Assembly (NCBI GenBank): GCA_947166405.1
Contig: CAMVEA010000007.1
Coordinates: 1-32,321, forward strand
Reading direction: 5' to 3'
DNA from: an uncultured Candidatus Saccharibacteria bacterium
GTDB lineage: Bacteria; Patescibacteriota; Saccharimonadia; Saccharimonadales; Saccharimonadaceae
DNA length: 32,321 nt
Shown here: positions 1 through 9,601 of the stretch, in pieces
Numbering within the stretch: the stretch's first letter is position 1
How the letters are laid out: the number at the start of each line of letters is the position of its first letter
Program-made: the position numbers and the translations under genes
Notes under the pieces: generated by a model
Databases searched by the model: none
What the model saw: the letters and a program-made list of their open reading frames with translations, nothing else
What the model was told of the DNA's origin: nothing

Positions 1-83
1 AATGGGTATAACTATTTATCGTCGCGAAGTGTACATGATGTAGTGAGGACGAACATGAATCTTGCACTTTATGGTGCTTGTGC

Positions 84-89
84 TATAAT
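84..89 (+). promoter_or_regulatory. Putative promoter (TTGCAC 62-67, N16, TATAAT 84-89) for a leaderless transcript
   Basis: Good -35/-10 hexamers; ATG begins 6 nt after the -10 box. Confidence 0.6.
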
Positions 90-95
90 GTTTAT

Positions 96-2987
96 ATGCG
101 AGTGTGGAGAGGAAAAGTATTTTTATTGGTATCTGTTTTCTTTATGATTTTGATAGCTTCATTGGGCGCTAAGGCTTCTGCTGAGGAAGAGATTAGTGTT
201 TCGTTGTCCTCTAGCGTGGTGGAAATGAATCTATTGCAGGGTGAGTTTGGCGAAGAGTCGCAAACTGTTACGGCTTCGACAACAAATACAGCTGGATATA
301 CGGTGGGGCTAAGGACGACGGGGGAGAGTAGCGCTTTGTTAAATGTTTCTGATGATAGCTATACGATTCCGACATTTGTTTTGCCAAGTGGGGCTGATAG
401 TATTCCGGTGGATGAGCTTAGTGGTGGATATGGTTATAGTATTGACGGAGGCGAGCATTATTTGCCGGTACCGGAGCCGACGGCGGTGAAAGCAACAACT
501 TTGTTTAAAACTACGAGTGCGGGGACGGAACAGTATGATTTGACTTTTGGGGTGAATGTACCGATGGGGACTACGGCGGGGACTTATACAAATACTTTTG
601 TGATTGAGGCGGTAGTAAATTTGGAGCCTTGTGCGATAGAGAGTATTTGCTACTTCGGGAATGGAGATGATGGTGATGGCGTGATGGAGGATCAAGAAGA
701 TGTGGTGTCTGGTAGTAGTGTAATGTTGAGGCCGAGTAATTTCTCGAGGCCAGGATATGGATTCGCTGGATGGAATACAGAAATGGACGGTACGGGAACG
801 AATTATGGACCGAGCCAGACAATTACGGTGGGGGATTTGTCGGAGGAAGGGTTGCAATTATATGCTAAATGGGTGCAATCTGCTGGGGATTTGCAAGGAT
901 GGAGAGGCTGTGAAACGATGAACGTGGGGGATGTGACGGCACTTACGGATACGAGAGATGGTAATACTTATGCGGTGGCAAAATATGCGGATGAGAAGTG
1001 CTGGATGATGGAGAATCTCAGGCTCGATTTGTCGGATACGGATGTGACGATTAGTACACAAAATACTAATAAACCGACAAGCGATTTCATGACGGTCGCG
1101 AATACGCATCCGGCTTCGTCGAATAGTTTTTGTAAAGGTACGAATGCTGGTTGCGTGGATAGCGTGCTTCATAATACTAATAATATTAATCGTGAATTAT
1201 TGCCTTCTTATAATGCGAACAACTCTAGTAGTTCGTGGTATTCATATGGGGTATATTATAATTACTACACGGCTACGGCGGGGAATGGTGGGTATAGTTT
1301 GACTACGAGGGGAGCACAAGTAAGTGGCGATATTTGTCCGATGGGATGGAGATTGCCTACGGGTTATTCTAAGACCGGTGATTTAGCGAACCTAGATGTA
1401 GAATATGGTGGTTCTGGTTTAAATCAGGAAGAAGAGCCTGCGGGTTCTCTTGCTTCAGCAAGGTGGCGTTCATATCCTCTTAATTATATATATAGTGGTG
1501 AGCAAAAAGAAGCCAGTGGTTATAACAGAGGGAATTCAACTGGGATGAGTTCTGGTAGCAACTATACTTCAACTACGGTTTATAACTTGTGGATTAGGGC
1601 GACAGGTGCTAGCATGACAAACAATAGTACGTCTAAATTGCGTGGTCAGACCGTGCGCTGTTTGGCTAGAGAAGCCATAGATATAGTAGGAAATGTTCGT
1701 TATGAAAGCAATGGTGGAGCTGGTACGATGACTGATCAAACGGATGTGAATTTTGCAACTGCCGTTGCTTCCAGTAACCAATATACGAGGGCGAATTATA
1801 AGTTTGCGGGTTGGAATACTAGTGCGAATGGTTCTGGTGTGGCGATATCGGAAGGGGGTGCACTTGACATAGCAGCGACCACATTGCAACTTTCGGATGG
1901 TGACACGATGACGCTTTATGCGATGTGGCAGCCGATTTACCATGTAGTGTATGCTGGGAATGGCGCGGATGCGGGTTCGATGGCGAGTGTGACGCAAGAA
2001 GACGTGCCTAGTAGCTTTAATTTGATAGCTTCGAATTATTCGAAGAATGGATACGGATTTGCAGGGTGGAGTACTGATGCGAATGCTGGAACTAAACTGC
2101 TAAACCATGAGTCCGTGACGGTGTATGGACCAAATCAAGTAGTGAAGCTAGATAATACATTTACTAGTAATGCGGATGCCAATAATCAGATTACGCTTTA
2201 TGCGGTGTGGTTGCCGGCGGATACAACTGATACGATGCAGAGCTTTAGTAGTACTCGTTGCGCTATGATGAATGCAGGTGAATATTTGGCGCTTCGAGAT
2301 GAGCGGGACAACGATGTATATGCAGTATCGAAACTAGCGGATGGACATTGTTGGATGACGGAGAATTTGAGACTGACGCCTTCGGCGGTGGCGTTTAGTA
2401 CTACTAATACGAATAGTCCGACTGCTGGTTTTATCGACGAGGCTCCTTTGTCGCAAGATTCTAATAGGCTGTGTAATACTGATAGCTCGGCTTGTATCGA
2501 CCAGGTGTTATTCAATGCGAATGATATTAATAGAGGCAGTGGCATGACGCCTTCACCGAGTGGTGACGGCACCATTTATTACTGGTATAGTTATGGTGTG
2601 ATGTATGGCTGGTATACTGCCACGGCAGGGAATGGTAATTATGATATGGCGAGTGGTAATGTGGCCGGGGATATCTGCCCAGCGGGATGGAGATTGCCGA
2701 CTGGTGGTGGAAGTGGGGAATATGTGAGTTTAACGAACGCGGTGGGTGGAGCGAACAACATGGAAAAGAATAATAATTTGCTGGCATTTCCGAATAACTT
2801 TATCTATTCTGGTGATTATAATTATAATACTAGTGGTGGACGAGGTACTTATGGCAGGTACTGGAGTGCAACGCCGAATGGCAAGGCGAAGGCATTCCGT
2901 CTAGGTGTGGCGTCCGCTAACTGGGTGACGCCGGATGGGTCTTGGAACAAATGGGACGCGTTTGCGGTGAGATGTGTGGTGAAGTAG
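96..2987 (+). CDS. Secreted/surface protein with two FISUMP-type domains and InlB/Listeria-Bacteroides-type repeats
   Basis: ORF 78..2987; internal ATG at 96 preferred because it lies 6 nt after TATAAT (84-89). N-terminal hydrophobic signal (VFLLVSVFFMILIASLGAKASA). Repeats of the form GYGFAGWNT...LYAKW; two FISUMP-like blocks (DTRDGNTYAVAKYADEKCWMMENLRL; DERDNDVYAVSKLADGHCWMTENLRL ... ICPAGWRLPTG). Confidence 0.85.
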   Translation: MRVWRGKVFLLVSVFFMILIASLGAKASAEEEISVSLSSSVVEMNLLQGEFGEESQTVTASTTNTAGYTVGLRTTGESSALLNVSDDSYTIPTFVLPSGADSIPVDELSGGYGYSIDGGEHYLPVPEPTAVKATTLFKTTSAGTEQYDLTFGVNVPMGTTAGTYTNTFVIEAVVNLEPCAIESICYFGNGDDGDGVMEDQEDVVSGSSVMLRPSNFSRPGYGFAGWNTEMDGTGTNYGPSQTITVGDLSEEGLQLYAKWVQSAGDLQGWRGCETMNVGDVTALTDTRDGNTYAVAKYADEKCWMMENLRLDLSDTDVTISTQNTNKPTSDFMTVANTHPASSNSFCKGTNAGCVDSVLHNTNNINRELLPSYNANNSSSSWYSYGVYYNYYTATAGNGGYSLTTRGAQVSGDICPMGWRLPTGYSKTGDLANLDVEYGGSGLNQEEEPAGSLASARWRSYPLNYIYSGEQKEASGYNRGNSTGMSSGSNYTSTTVYNLWIRATGASMTNNSTSKLRGQTVRCLAREAIDIVGNVRYESNGGAGTMTDQTDVNFATAVASSNQYTRANYKFAGWNTSANGSGVAISEGGALDIAATTLQLSDGDTMTLYAMWQPIYHVVYAGNGADAGSMASVTQEDVPSSFNLIASNYSKNGYGFAGWSTDANAGTKLLNHESVTVYGPNQVVKLDNTFTSNADANNQITLYAVWLPADTTDTMQSFSSTRCAMMNAGEYLALRDERDNDVYAVSKLADGHCWMTENLRLTPSAVAFSTTNTNSPTAGFIDEAPLSQDSNRLCNTDSSACIDQVLFNANDINRGSGMTPSPSGDGTIYYWYSYGVMYGWYTATAGNGNYDMASGNVAGDICPAGWRLPTGGGSGEYVSLTNAVGGANNMEKNNNLLAFPNNFIYSGDYNYNTSGGRGTYGRYWSATPNGKAKAFRLGVASANWVTPDGSWNKWDAFAVRCVVK

Positions 2988-3179
2988 ATTGTCTAGAAGT
3001 ATGGCAGTAGTATAATTGCGTGAATGCGCACCGACAAAGATAAAAACAAGCCTTGTGATTTGTCTTTATTTAAATTGGTACATCCTGGTGTAAGAGGTAG
3101 CAACTATGCTAAAGACGGATTTGATGAGTGAGAATTGCCTGTATTAATCTATTATCCTCTTGTTAAAATCAGACAATTA

Positions 3180-3387
3180 TTAAGTCACAAATATTGCCGC
3201 AGAGTTATTGGTTGATGAGGAGGCAGCGTATTGGAAGGCCACTATCTTGGGTGCCGCCATGCCATGACTTGCCGTAGCGGTATACCAATTGTAGTAATTA
3301 CCATAGGAGTAGATTACGTCATCTTGAGAGCTAGTAGTATTGGTAGTGAATAGAGTGGTGTTACTGGTATTTATTTTGTTTTGATGA
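3180..3387 (-). pseudogene. FISUMP-domain gene remnant
   Basis: Minus-strand translation HQNKINTSNTTLFTTNTTSSQDDVIYSYGNYYNWYTATASHGMAAPKIVAFQYAASSSTNNSAAIFVT* contains the FISUMP core YSYGNYYNWYTATA but has no start or normal C-terminus. Confidence 0.65.
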
Positions 3388-3429
3388 AAATCGATTAAGC
3401 TTAATTTGCTACAACTATATTAAGATATG

Positions 3430-4926
3430 TTATTTCGCAATGCAGCGAATGGGGTATCCGTTACTTCGGTTGTTTGAAACCGTAGTATTAACGCTGCTTG
3501 AATAACGATGAATATTCAACACGTAAACTTGTCGTTCTGAAGCTCTAAATGATGATGACCAATAATTTGCAATTGTGCCGTCCATAACTATGCTATTGCT
3601 TGCATAAAAACCAGACATTGGCAATTGCAAGGCGTTTCTATAAGCTGAATAATTATTAACGCTTGGATATTGATAAAGTGTTTGGTATTCGCCAGACGAA
3701 CCACCAGTTGGCATCCTCCAGTTTGCAGGACATAAATCATAAACGGCATCAATTAAGGTATCCGGTATGTCATATTCTGACTCATATTCATAACAAAAAG
3801 TCCCAATAGTTGCCGCACAATAGTTATAAAATACACCAGTTTTCCATTGATTGCTTTGGTCCATAGAGTCACTGGAAATTGATTCTATGTATGAATTGTT
3901 TATTTGTGGTTCGACATTAGTATTAAAATTAGCTATAGTATTAGTTACTGGGATGGTTGTCCAGCCAGGATTAGATATATCTCCATGATAGTAATTATGA
4001 ATTGCATTAGATGGAGCATTAGTGTTTGTTTCATTTAATCTGTTTTTGACGATTGGATTAGTTGGGTCAAGTTTTAGATTTTCGAGAAGCCATATTCGAC
4101 CATCTTGCAGTTTTGAAACAAGATAAGTGTTTCCATCTCTAATATCGATGGCTTCAACGCTATCGCCGATAGTATGTAACCATGTTTCTTGCCAATCGTC
4201 TATTTCGTGTAAATACAGTGGTTTCTGAGGTTTGTCTGCGCTATGCGGATGCACAAGCGTATACTTCACTTGCCCAGTATAAGTTCCAGCTGGTTGAGTG
4301 GGGCTGATGTAGGCTTGGTAGGTGGTAGTGATGGTAGCTCCTTCAGCATTAGTACCAATGTCAGTAGATGATGTTCTGTAGGCTACTTTGGCATAGTCAT
4401 CTGGGACTTCTTGGAAAGTACTGTAGTCTGGGTCACCTTGTTCTTTTTCGGTATCGTCATTACTTCCTGCTATGATAATAGGATAAGTGGGTGTGGGGCT
4501 AGTGATGGTACCTATTTTCATGGCCCAGTTAGAATTAGTTCCTGATATGGCAGTACCTGTTACAATATCATGAGTACTACCTAGAGTAGCATTAGTCAGT
4601 ACATTCTTACCATCTTCATTATCAGTGAAGCCAATAGCATAGATAGCAAAGCCTTCATTGTCATTACAGAAAGCTTTTATAGTAGTTTCGCCAATAGCAG
4701 AGTTATATTGTCCATTATTTATTACTGCATTATGAGAATTCTGCCCAGCACCAGAAAGAGTACAGGAAACTGGAACTGTAATATTTACTTCATCTACTGT
4801 TGAATCATTGTCTGCAGAGACAATACTAGAAGACAGCACCAAACCAGAAAGTACAGTAAAACCAGTCAGTATTAATGTTGGTATTAGTGTTGGTGTTATG
4901 GTAGATGCAGTCTTTTGCATGGTCAT
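3430..4926 (-). CDS. Secreted FISUMP-domain protein (paralogue family)
   Basis: 498 aa; signal/TM N-terminus; VNITVPVSCTLSGAGQNSHNAVINNGQYNSAIGETTIKAFCNDNEGFAIYAIGFT module shared with the other paralogues; FISUMP C-terminus LCPANWRMPTGGSSGEY ... YPIRCIAK. Confidence 0.85.
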   Translation of the reverse strand: MTMQKTASTITPTLIPTLILTGFTVLSGLVLSSSIVSADNDSTVDEVNITVPVSCTLSGAGQNSHNAVINNGQYNSAIGETTIKAFCNDNEGFAIYAIGFTDNEDGKNVLTNATLGSTHDIVTGTAISGTNSNWAMKIGTITSPTPTYPIIIAGSNDDTEKEQGDPDYSTFQEVPDDYAKVAYRTSSTDIGTNAEGATITTTYQAYISPTQPAGTYTGQVKYTLVHPHSADKPQKPLYLHEIDDWQETWLHTIGDSVEAIDIRDGNTYLVSKLQDGRIWLLENLKLDPTNPIVKNRLNETNTNAPSNAIHNYYHGDISNPGWTTIPVTNTIANFNTNVEPQINNSYIESISSDSMDQSNQWKTGVFYNYCAATIGTFCYEYESEYDIPDTLIDAVYDLCPANWRMPTGGSSGEYQTLYQYPSVNNYSAYRNALQLPMSGFYASNSIVMDGTIANYWSSSFRASERQVYVLNIHRYSSSVNTTVSNNRSNGYPIRCIAK

Positions 4927-5167
4927 GGATGGCCTTTCTTCTATTAAAGCATATTTAATGTATGAATTAAAATATATTGCTAATGTTATTTCAATGATAC
5001 ATTATTGTATGAGAATGTCAATGGCTGATAAAGGATAATCGTATTACTAATAGTGTTGGCAAATCAATTTTGGTTAATGTATTAGTGGCATGATGTGGAG
5101 TTGTGGATTCTGTCTATAGTGTAGTGAAGTGATATGAAAAATTGAAAAATAGTGTTAAAATAGAAAT

Positions 5168-5524
5168 ATGGAAGAGCGGATTCGTCAGTATGAGAAGTTT
5201 ATAGCGCAGAAGACGAGGCGTGAGCTTAGTGATGCTGATAGGAAAAAGTTATTGGAATTACATCGGGAAATGGTGGCTAATTTTCAACATGAAAGATTGA
5301 TTCATTTACTCGTGACGTTGTTTTTTGCGGTTTTTGCGATTGGTGCAATGTTTGTGACGGCTTCGATGATATCTATATATGGGTTGAGGTTCGAGATGGT
5401 TCCTTTGTATTTGCTGACATTGATTTTGGTGGTGTTGGTAGGATTTTATGTTAAACATTATTATTTTTTGGAAAATCATATTCAGAAATTATATAAATAC
5501 AATAGAGAATTGAGAGGTTGGTAA
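5168..5524 (+). CDS. Small membrane protein of unknown function
   Basis: 118 aa with two hydrophobic segments; ATG 6 nt after TAAAAT. Confidence 0.6.
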   Translation: MEERIRQYEKFIAQKTRRELSDADRKKLLELHREMVANFQHERLIHLLVTLFFAVFAIGAMFVTASMISIYGLRFEMVPLYLLTLILVVLVGFYVKHYYFLENHIQKLYKYNRELRGW

Positions 5525-5611
5525 TATTTGACTTGGTGGGGATGTAACTGTGTTTGATCTCGACTATGTTGATCTGAATTGGTTGTTGGATGGTTGTGAT
5601 ATAATGAGATT

Positions 5612-6259
5612 ATGGTTAAAAAGAAGAGAACTTATCTTGATGTGTATCGTGAATATTTATACAGTGGGGTAAAATTGAAACTGTGGCAGAAAGTGGGGAT
5701 TCTGTTCTTGGTGGTGGTGATATCGGGATTTGCTGGCTGGGTGTGGGAGTTTATTTTGCAGGAAATTGATGGCGGATTTCGGGCTTTGTATATTAAGGGT
5801 GGGAATTTGCTCCCGTGGATTAATATTTATGCTTATGGTGCAATCTTGATAATATTGCTGACATATCATTTGCGGCAGTATCCGTGGGTGGTGTTTGTAG
5901 TGTCGGCGTTCGCGACGGGGCTTCTGGAATGGTTTGCGGGGTGGGTGGTATATACGGTGGGGAATGGGACAAGATATTGGAATTATATGGATGATTGGTG
6001 GGGCGTGGGGTCGATAAATGGGTTTGTGTGCTCGGCGAGTGCGATTGCTTTTGGGTTGGGGGCGCTAGCATTGATGTACTGGCTGTTGCCGAGCTGTATC
6101 TACTTGTCGTGCAAAATGACGAAACAGGCGTTCTTGGGGCTAGCGGTGGGGCTGTTTGCGGTGGTGATGGTGGATGATATCGTGAATTTGACGCTTAAAA
6201 ATATGGATTTGCCTACGGCGATGAATCTGTATGAGTCGTGGGGGTGGAAGTATAGGTAG
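5612..6259 (+). CDS. Multi-pass membrane protein, resembling putative ABC-transporter type IV (CmpB-like) family
   Basis: 215 aa, several TM segments, motif GGNLLPWINIYAYGAILIILL; ATG 6 nt after TATAAT. Confidence 0.6.
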   Translation: MVKKKRTYLDVYREYLYSGVKLKLWQKVGILFLVVVISGFAGWVWEFILQEIDGGFRALYIKGGNLLPWINIYAYGAILIILLTYHLRQYPWVVFVVSAFATGLLEWFAGWVVYTVGNGTRYWNYMDDWWGVGSINGFVCSASAIAFGLGALALMYWLLPSCIYLSCKMTKQAFLGLAVGLFAVVMVDDIVNLTLKNMDLPTAMNLYESWGWKYR

Positions 6260-6526
6260 AGTGGCCAGATTACAACCCGAAGACAAAAGTCATACCGAAG
6301 AAAGACTACTTTTGTTTAGTAGGTGTAACATTCTAATCAGGAATCACAAGGAAATGAACATTGAACCAGTGTACGGGAATAACTTATTCCTACAATGTCA
6401 ATTACAAGACTTTTATGATATAATATCTTTAAGTACGTATCAATATTATTATGTCCTTAGCGCGATACGGAAATTAGTCTTTATTCTCTAAATCTTGATA
6501 ACTCATTAATACTACGAGGATTTTTT

Positions 6527-7306
6527 ATGAGTAAATCTTTTCACGGCTCGGAGCATGCGCATCATTCACATCACCATGCATATAAAACCGAGAAAAATAT
6601 ATTAATAGCATTTCTTCTAAATGCCAGCTTCTCAATATTTGAGTTCATATGTGGCATTATTACTGGAAGTATCGCTATCACTTCTGATGCAGTCCATGAT
6701 CTAGGGGATGCTTTAAGTATCGGCATTGCATATAGTTTGGAACGAAAAAGTAAGAAAGGACCAGACGCGAAGCATACTTACGGTTACGTACGATATTCAT
6801 TAGTTGGGAGCATTATCACAACGGTAATTCTACTCGTCGGCTCTTCATTCGTGATTTATGAAGCAATTCGGCGTATCGCAGATCCTGTTGAAGTAAATTA
6901 CGACGGCATGATTATCTTTGCGATTATTGGCTTAGTCACAAATAGCATTGCGAGTTACGTCACACGCGATGGCGATTCACTAAACCAAAAATCAGTAAAT
7001 CTCCATATGCTGGAAGATGTACTAGGCTGGGCAGTAGTGCTAATTGGCTCTATTGTGATGAAATTCACAGGAATCGCAGTTATAGATCCAATTCTCTCAC
7101 TGGGTGTCGCGGCATTCATCTTAATCGAAGCAGCTAAAAATCTACGCGAAATCGTAAAGATATTTTTGGAGATTACGCCAAAAGATGTAGATTTAGAGGA
7201 AATTAAGACAGATATCAAACGTGTTAAGGGCGTTGTAGATATTCAAAAGTTTTTGAACCTGAGTTTTCCACAGGTTCTCTTGTTGGTGAGGGGCTTAAAA
7301 AAATGA
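6527..7306 (+). CDS. Cation diffusion facilitator family transporter, C-terminally truncated
   Basis: HAHHSHHHAY His-rich N-terminus, SIAITSDAVHDLGDALSIGIAYSLERKSKK, TYGYVRYSLVGSIITTVILL. Ends abruptly after KGVVDI with an unrelated tail. Confidence 0.85.
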   Translation: MSKSFHGSEHAHHSHHHAYKTEKNILIAFLLNASFSIFEFICGIITGSIAITSDAVHDLGDALSIGIAYSLERKSKKGPDAKHTYGYVRYSLVGSIITTVILLVGSSFVIYEAIRRIADPVEVNYDGMIIFAIIGLVTNSIASYVTRDGDSLNQKSVNLHMLEDVLGWAVVLIGSIVMKFTGIAVIDPILSLGVAAFILIEAAKNLREIVKIFLEITPKDVDLEEIKTDIKRVKGVVDIQKFLNLSFPQVLLLVRGLKK

Positions 7307-7414
7307 CAATGAAGAAAAAAATAAATACAATGACAATAGTGAAGGTACGCCCCCCTCTCATGAAAAAGTATGCATTCTATGGTATAATATTAGTAGTAAA
7401 AGGAGTCCCGCAAC

Positions 7415-8287
7415 ATGAGTAAAATGTCTATTAGATTCTATAAAGACCGCGAAGTTCGTGCTGTTTGGGATGATGAAACCAATAAATGGTGGTTCTCTGC
7501 TGTCGATGTAGTAGCCGCGATTAATGAAGAAGACGATTCCAATAAATCTAGAAGATACTGGAATACTTTCAAGAATAGACACGAAGAATTTCAGTCGTCC
7601 ACAATTTGTAGACAACTGAAAATGACGGCTATTGATGGAAAAAGATATCTAACTGACGCCGTAGATCAAGAAACTATCTCTAAAATTGCACGAGCCATAA
7701 ACAACAAAAAGGCTAACGAATTCCTAGAGTGGTTTGAATATTCCGACAAAACAATAGATGGTCGTAGCCAGAAAAAAGCTTACAAACTATTTGATAGTCC
7801 AGTTTACGATCAAATTGAAGTAGGAACTACAAAAGGCTTACAACAAATCCATGCATTTATTTTTGGCGGTTTATACGATTATGCCGGAAAAATCCGTACT
7901 AAAAATATCGCAAAAGATAATTTTCAGTTTGCACCAGTTCAGTTCTTGGATCAGACCTTGAAAGACATCGAGGCGATGCCAGAGGACACGTTTGATGAAA
8001 TTATAGATAAATACGTCGAGATGAATATTGCACATCCGTTCATGGAAGGTAATGGTCGCTCCACGAGAATTTGGCTCGATTTGATTCTGAAAAAGAATCT
8101 AGCAAAGTGTGTCGATTGGAGCCAGATTGAAAAACAAGAATACTTAGACGCCATGAAACATAGTACCACTGATAGCTCTGAGATAAAAAGACTTATCAAG
8201 GCCGCTTTAACGGATAAAATTAACGACCGCGAGATGTTCATGAAAGGCATCGACTACTCGTACTATTACGAGCAGCCAGAACAATAA
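7415..8287 (+). CDS. Fic/DOC-family protein with N-terminal Bro-N/RhuM-like domain
   Basis: Fic motif HPFMEGNGRSTR; N-terminal RFYKDREVRAVWDDETNKWWFSAVDVVAAI resembles Bro-N-type antirepressor domains; SD AGGAG upstream. Confidence 0.8.
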   Translation: MSKMSIRFYKDREVRAVWDDETNKWWFSAVDVVAAINEEDDSNKSRRYWNTFKNRHEEFQSSTICRQLKMTAIDGKRYLTDAVDQETISKIARAINNKKANEFLEWFEYSDKTIDGRSQKKAYKLFDSPVYDQIEVGTTKGLQQIHAFIFGGLYDYAGKIRTKNIAKDNFQFAPVQFLDQTLKDIEAMPEDTFDEIIDKYVEMNIAHPFMEGNGRSTRIWLDLILKKNLAKCVDWSQIEKQEYLDAMKHSTTDSSEIKRLIKAALTDKINDREMFMKGIDYSYYYEQPEQ

Positions 8288-8315
8288 CTACAAGAAAGAA
8301 AACAAAGGACTATTT

Positions 8316-8855
8316 ATGCCAAGACCACGCAACAAACAGGATTTATTAAAAGCTGGCGAGGAATACTACGCCAAGCTAATCGAAATGGCTGATTCAATGA
8401 GCGAGAAAGAAATGAACACCGAGTTCGACTTCTCCGGCGATCCATCGAAGAAAGAACGCCACTGGGGGCGCGACAAGAATCTACGCGATATTTGGGTACA
8501 CCTATATGAATGGCACCGAATGCTACTTGAATTTGTAGATACGAATCTGAATAAAGGCGGTAACGCACCATTCTTGCCGGAACCATACACTTGGAAGACT
8601 TACGGCGATATGAACGTCGAATACTGGAAGAAACATCAAAAGACTTCGCTTGAAGACGCAAGAAAAATGTTTGAAAAATCACATAAAGACGTCATGAAAC
8701 TAGCCGAAAGTCTTAGCGAAGAACAATTATTTACAAAGGGCATGTATCTTTGGGTTGGCGGTTCGGTGCTTGGCTCATATTTCGTGAGTTGTCTATCTTC
8801 CCACTACGACTGGGCAATGAAGAAGCTTAAAGCACATAAAAAGAACTGCGCATAA
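8316..8855 (+). CDS. ClbS/DfsB family (DUF1706-like) four-helix protein
   Basis: MPRPRNKQDLLKAGEEYYAKLIEMADSM ... RDKNLRDIWVHLYEWHRMLLEF is characteristic of this family. Confidence 0.8.
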   Translation: MPRPRNKQDLLKAGEEYYAKLIEMADSMSEKEMNTEFDFSGDPSKKERHWGRDKNLRDIWVHLYEWHRMLLEFVDTNLNKGGNAPFLPEPYTWKTYGDMNVEYWKKHQKTSLEDARKMFEKSHKDVMKLAESLSEEQLFTKGMYLWVGGSVLGSYFVSCLSSHYDWAMKKLKAHKKNCA

Positions 8856-8895
8856 TACTGCTCTAGTGGCGCACCCCTAACCGAAAAGAGGTATC

Positions 8896-9129
8896 ATGGC
8901 AAAACGCCACTCATTCAAGAAAACTAAACCCAGCGAACCAATACCAGTAACTGCTCGGCAACTTAAAAGCTTCATGCTCGAACATAACGGCAGATTCAAC
9001 TCGCGTGACTATGATAAGTTCGAGCGCATGGAGCTTACGGAATCGCCCGTTCGTGACGCGATCCATGAATTAAAGACTTATTCCCTAGAAACACTAGCAC
9101 AGCGCTTCGATGTGCGCCTTTTTTGGTGA
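8896..9129 (+). CDS. Small hypothetical protein
   Basis: 77 aa ORF with GAGG-like SD; no recognised domain. Confidence 0.45.
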   Translation: MAKRHSFKKTKPSEPIPVTARQLKSFMLEHNGRFNSRDYDKFERMELTESPVRDAIHELKTYSLETLAQRFDVRLFW

Positions 9130-9142
9130 GCCGGGAGGGACT

Positions 9143-9308
9143 AGACTTTTGCTAAAGCAAAAGTCTTCCATGGGGCGTCGGTTCGAAAAATCCAGAATAA
9201 ATTCTGGATTTTTACTCACCTCCTACCATGGGCGAACCCTACGGGTTCTCGTCCCTCGCCGAGTAACTACGAAATAAAATAAGACCATAAAGGTCTTCTT
9301 TTATTTCG
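9143..9308. repeat. Cassette of tandem palindromes between two copies of a tRNA-Lys 3' end
   Basis: AGACTTTTGCTAAAGCAAAAGTCT; AAAAATCCAGAATAAATTCTGGATTTTT; ACGAAATAAAA..AGACC ATAAA GGTCT..TTTTATTTCGT. Flanked by 19-nt direct repeats TGGTGAGCCGGGAGGGACT (9124-9142, 9309-9327). Confidence 0.75.
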
Positions 9309-9311
9309 TGG

Positions 9312-9385
9312 TGAGCCGGGAGGGACTCGAACCCTCGACACTCTGCTTAAGAGGCAGATGCTCTAACCAGCTGAGCTACCGGCCC
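9312..9385 (-). tRNA. tRNA-Lys (anticodon CTT)
   Basis: GGGCCGGTAGCTCAGCTGGTTAGAGCATCTGCCTCTTAAGCAGAGTGTCGAGGGTTCGAGTCCCTCCCGGCTCA folds as a cloverleaf with loop CTCTTAA, anticodon CTT; CCA not encoded. Confidence 0.93.
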
Positions 9386-9420
9386 GCTCACATAGGTGAT
9401 TATATCACAAAATCTCATTC

Positions 9421-9540
9421 TCTGCAAGATAAGGTGGTTAAATTCCAGCTTAAATCGGTAGTAGTATTGTCGTAAATAACTGTGCCATTAGTTACTGTGT
9501 CGTGATCCAAATTCTGCGTCATCCAAATCCAAGTGAAGTG
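9421..9540 (-). pseudogene. FISUMP-domain gene fragment
   Basis: Minus-strand translation HFTWIWMTQNLDHDTVTNGTVIYDNTTTDLSWNLTTLSCRE* closely resembles NLWMTQNLDHDIKTDGSVTYNNTTTDLGWNGTSYTTASW in ORF 29063-30724. Confidence 0.7.
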
Positions 9541-9601
9541 TCAGTGAGTGTCTTGTCAAAGGATGTGATATAATGTAGAAAAATAATTGGAGGAAAGATT
9601 G

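Noticed and set aside
339-857. Long antisense ORFs (e.g. 339..857, 10637..11005, 18530..18892, 19279..19872)
   Set aside because: Lie opposite strong CDSs, with His/Arg/Pro/Ser-rich translations typical of antisense reading of skewed genes.
78-2987. Current DGR target status of the first FISUMP gene and of ORF 3430-4926
   Set aside because: Their C-termini do not align at nucleotide level with the TR here, and I could not see adenine-reconcilable pairs.
7219-7400. Continuation of the CDF transporter in another frame
   Set aside because: No cytoplasmic-domain-like sequence recognised after KGVVDI in any frame; treated as truncation.
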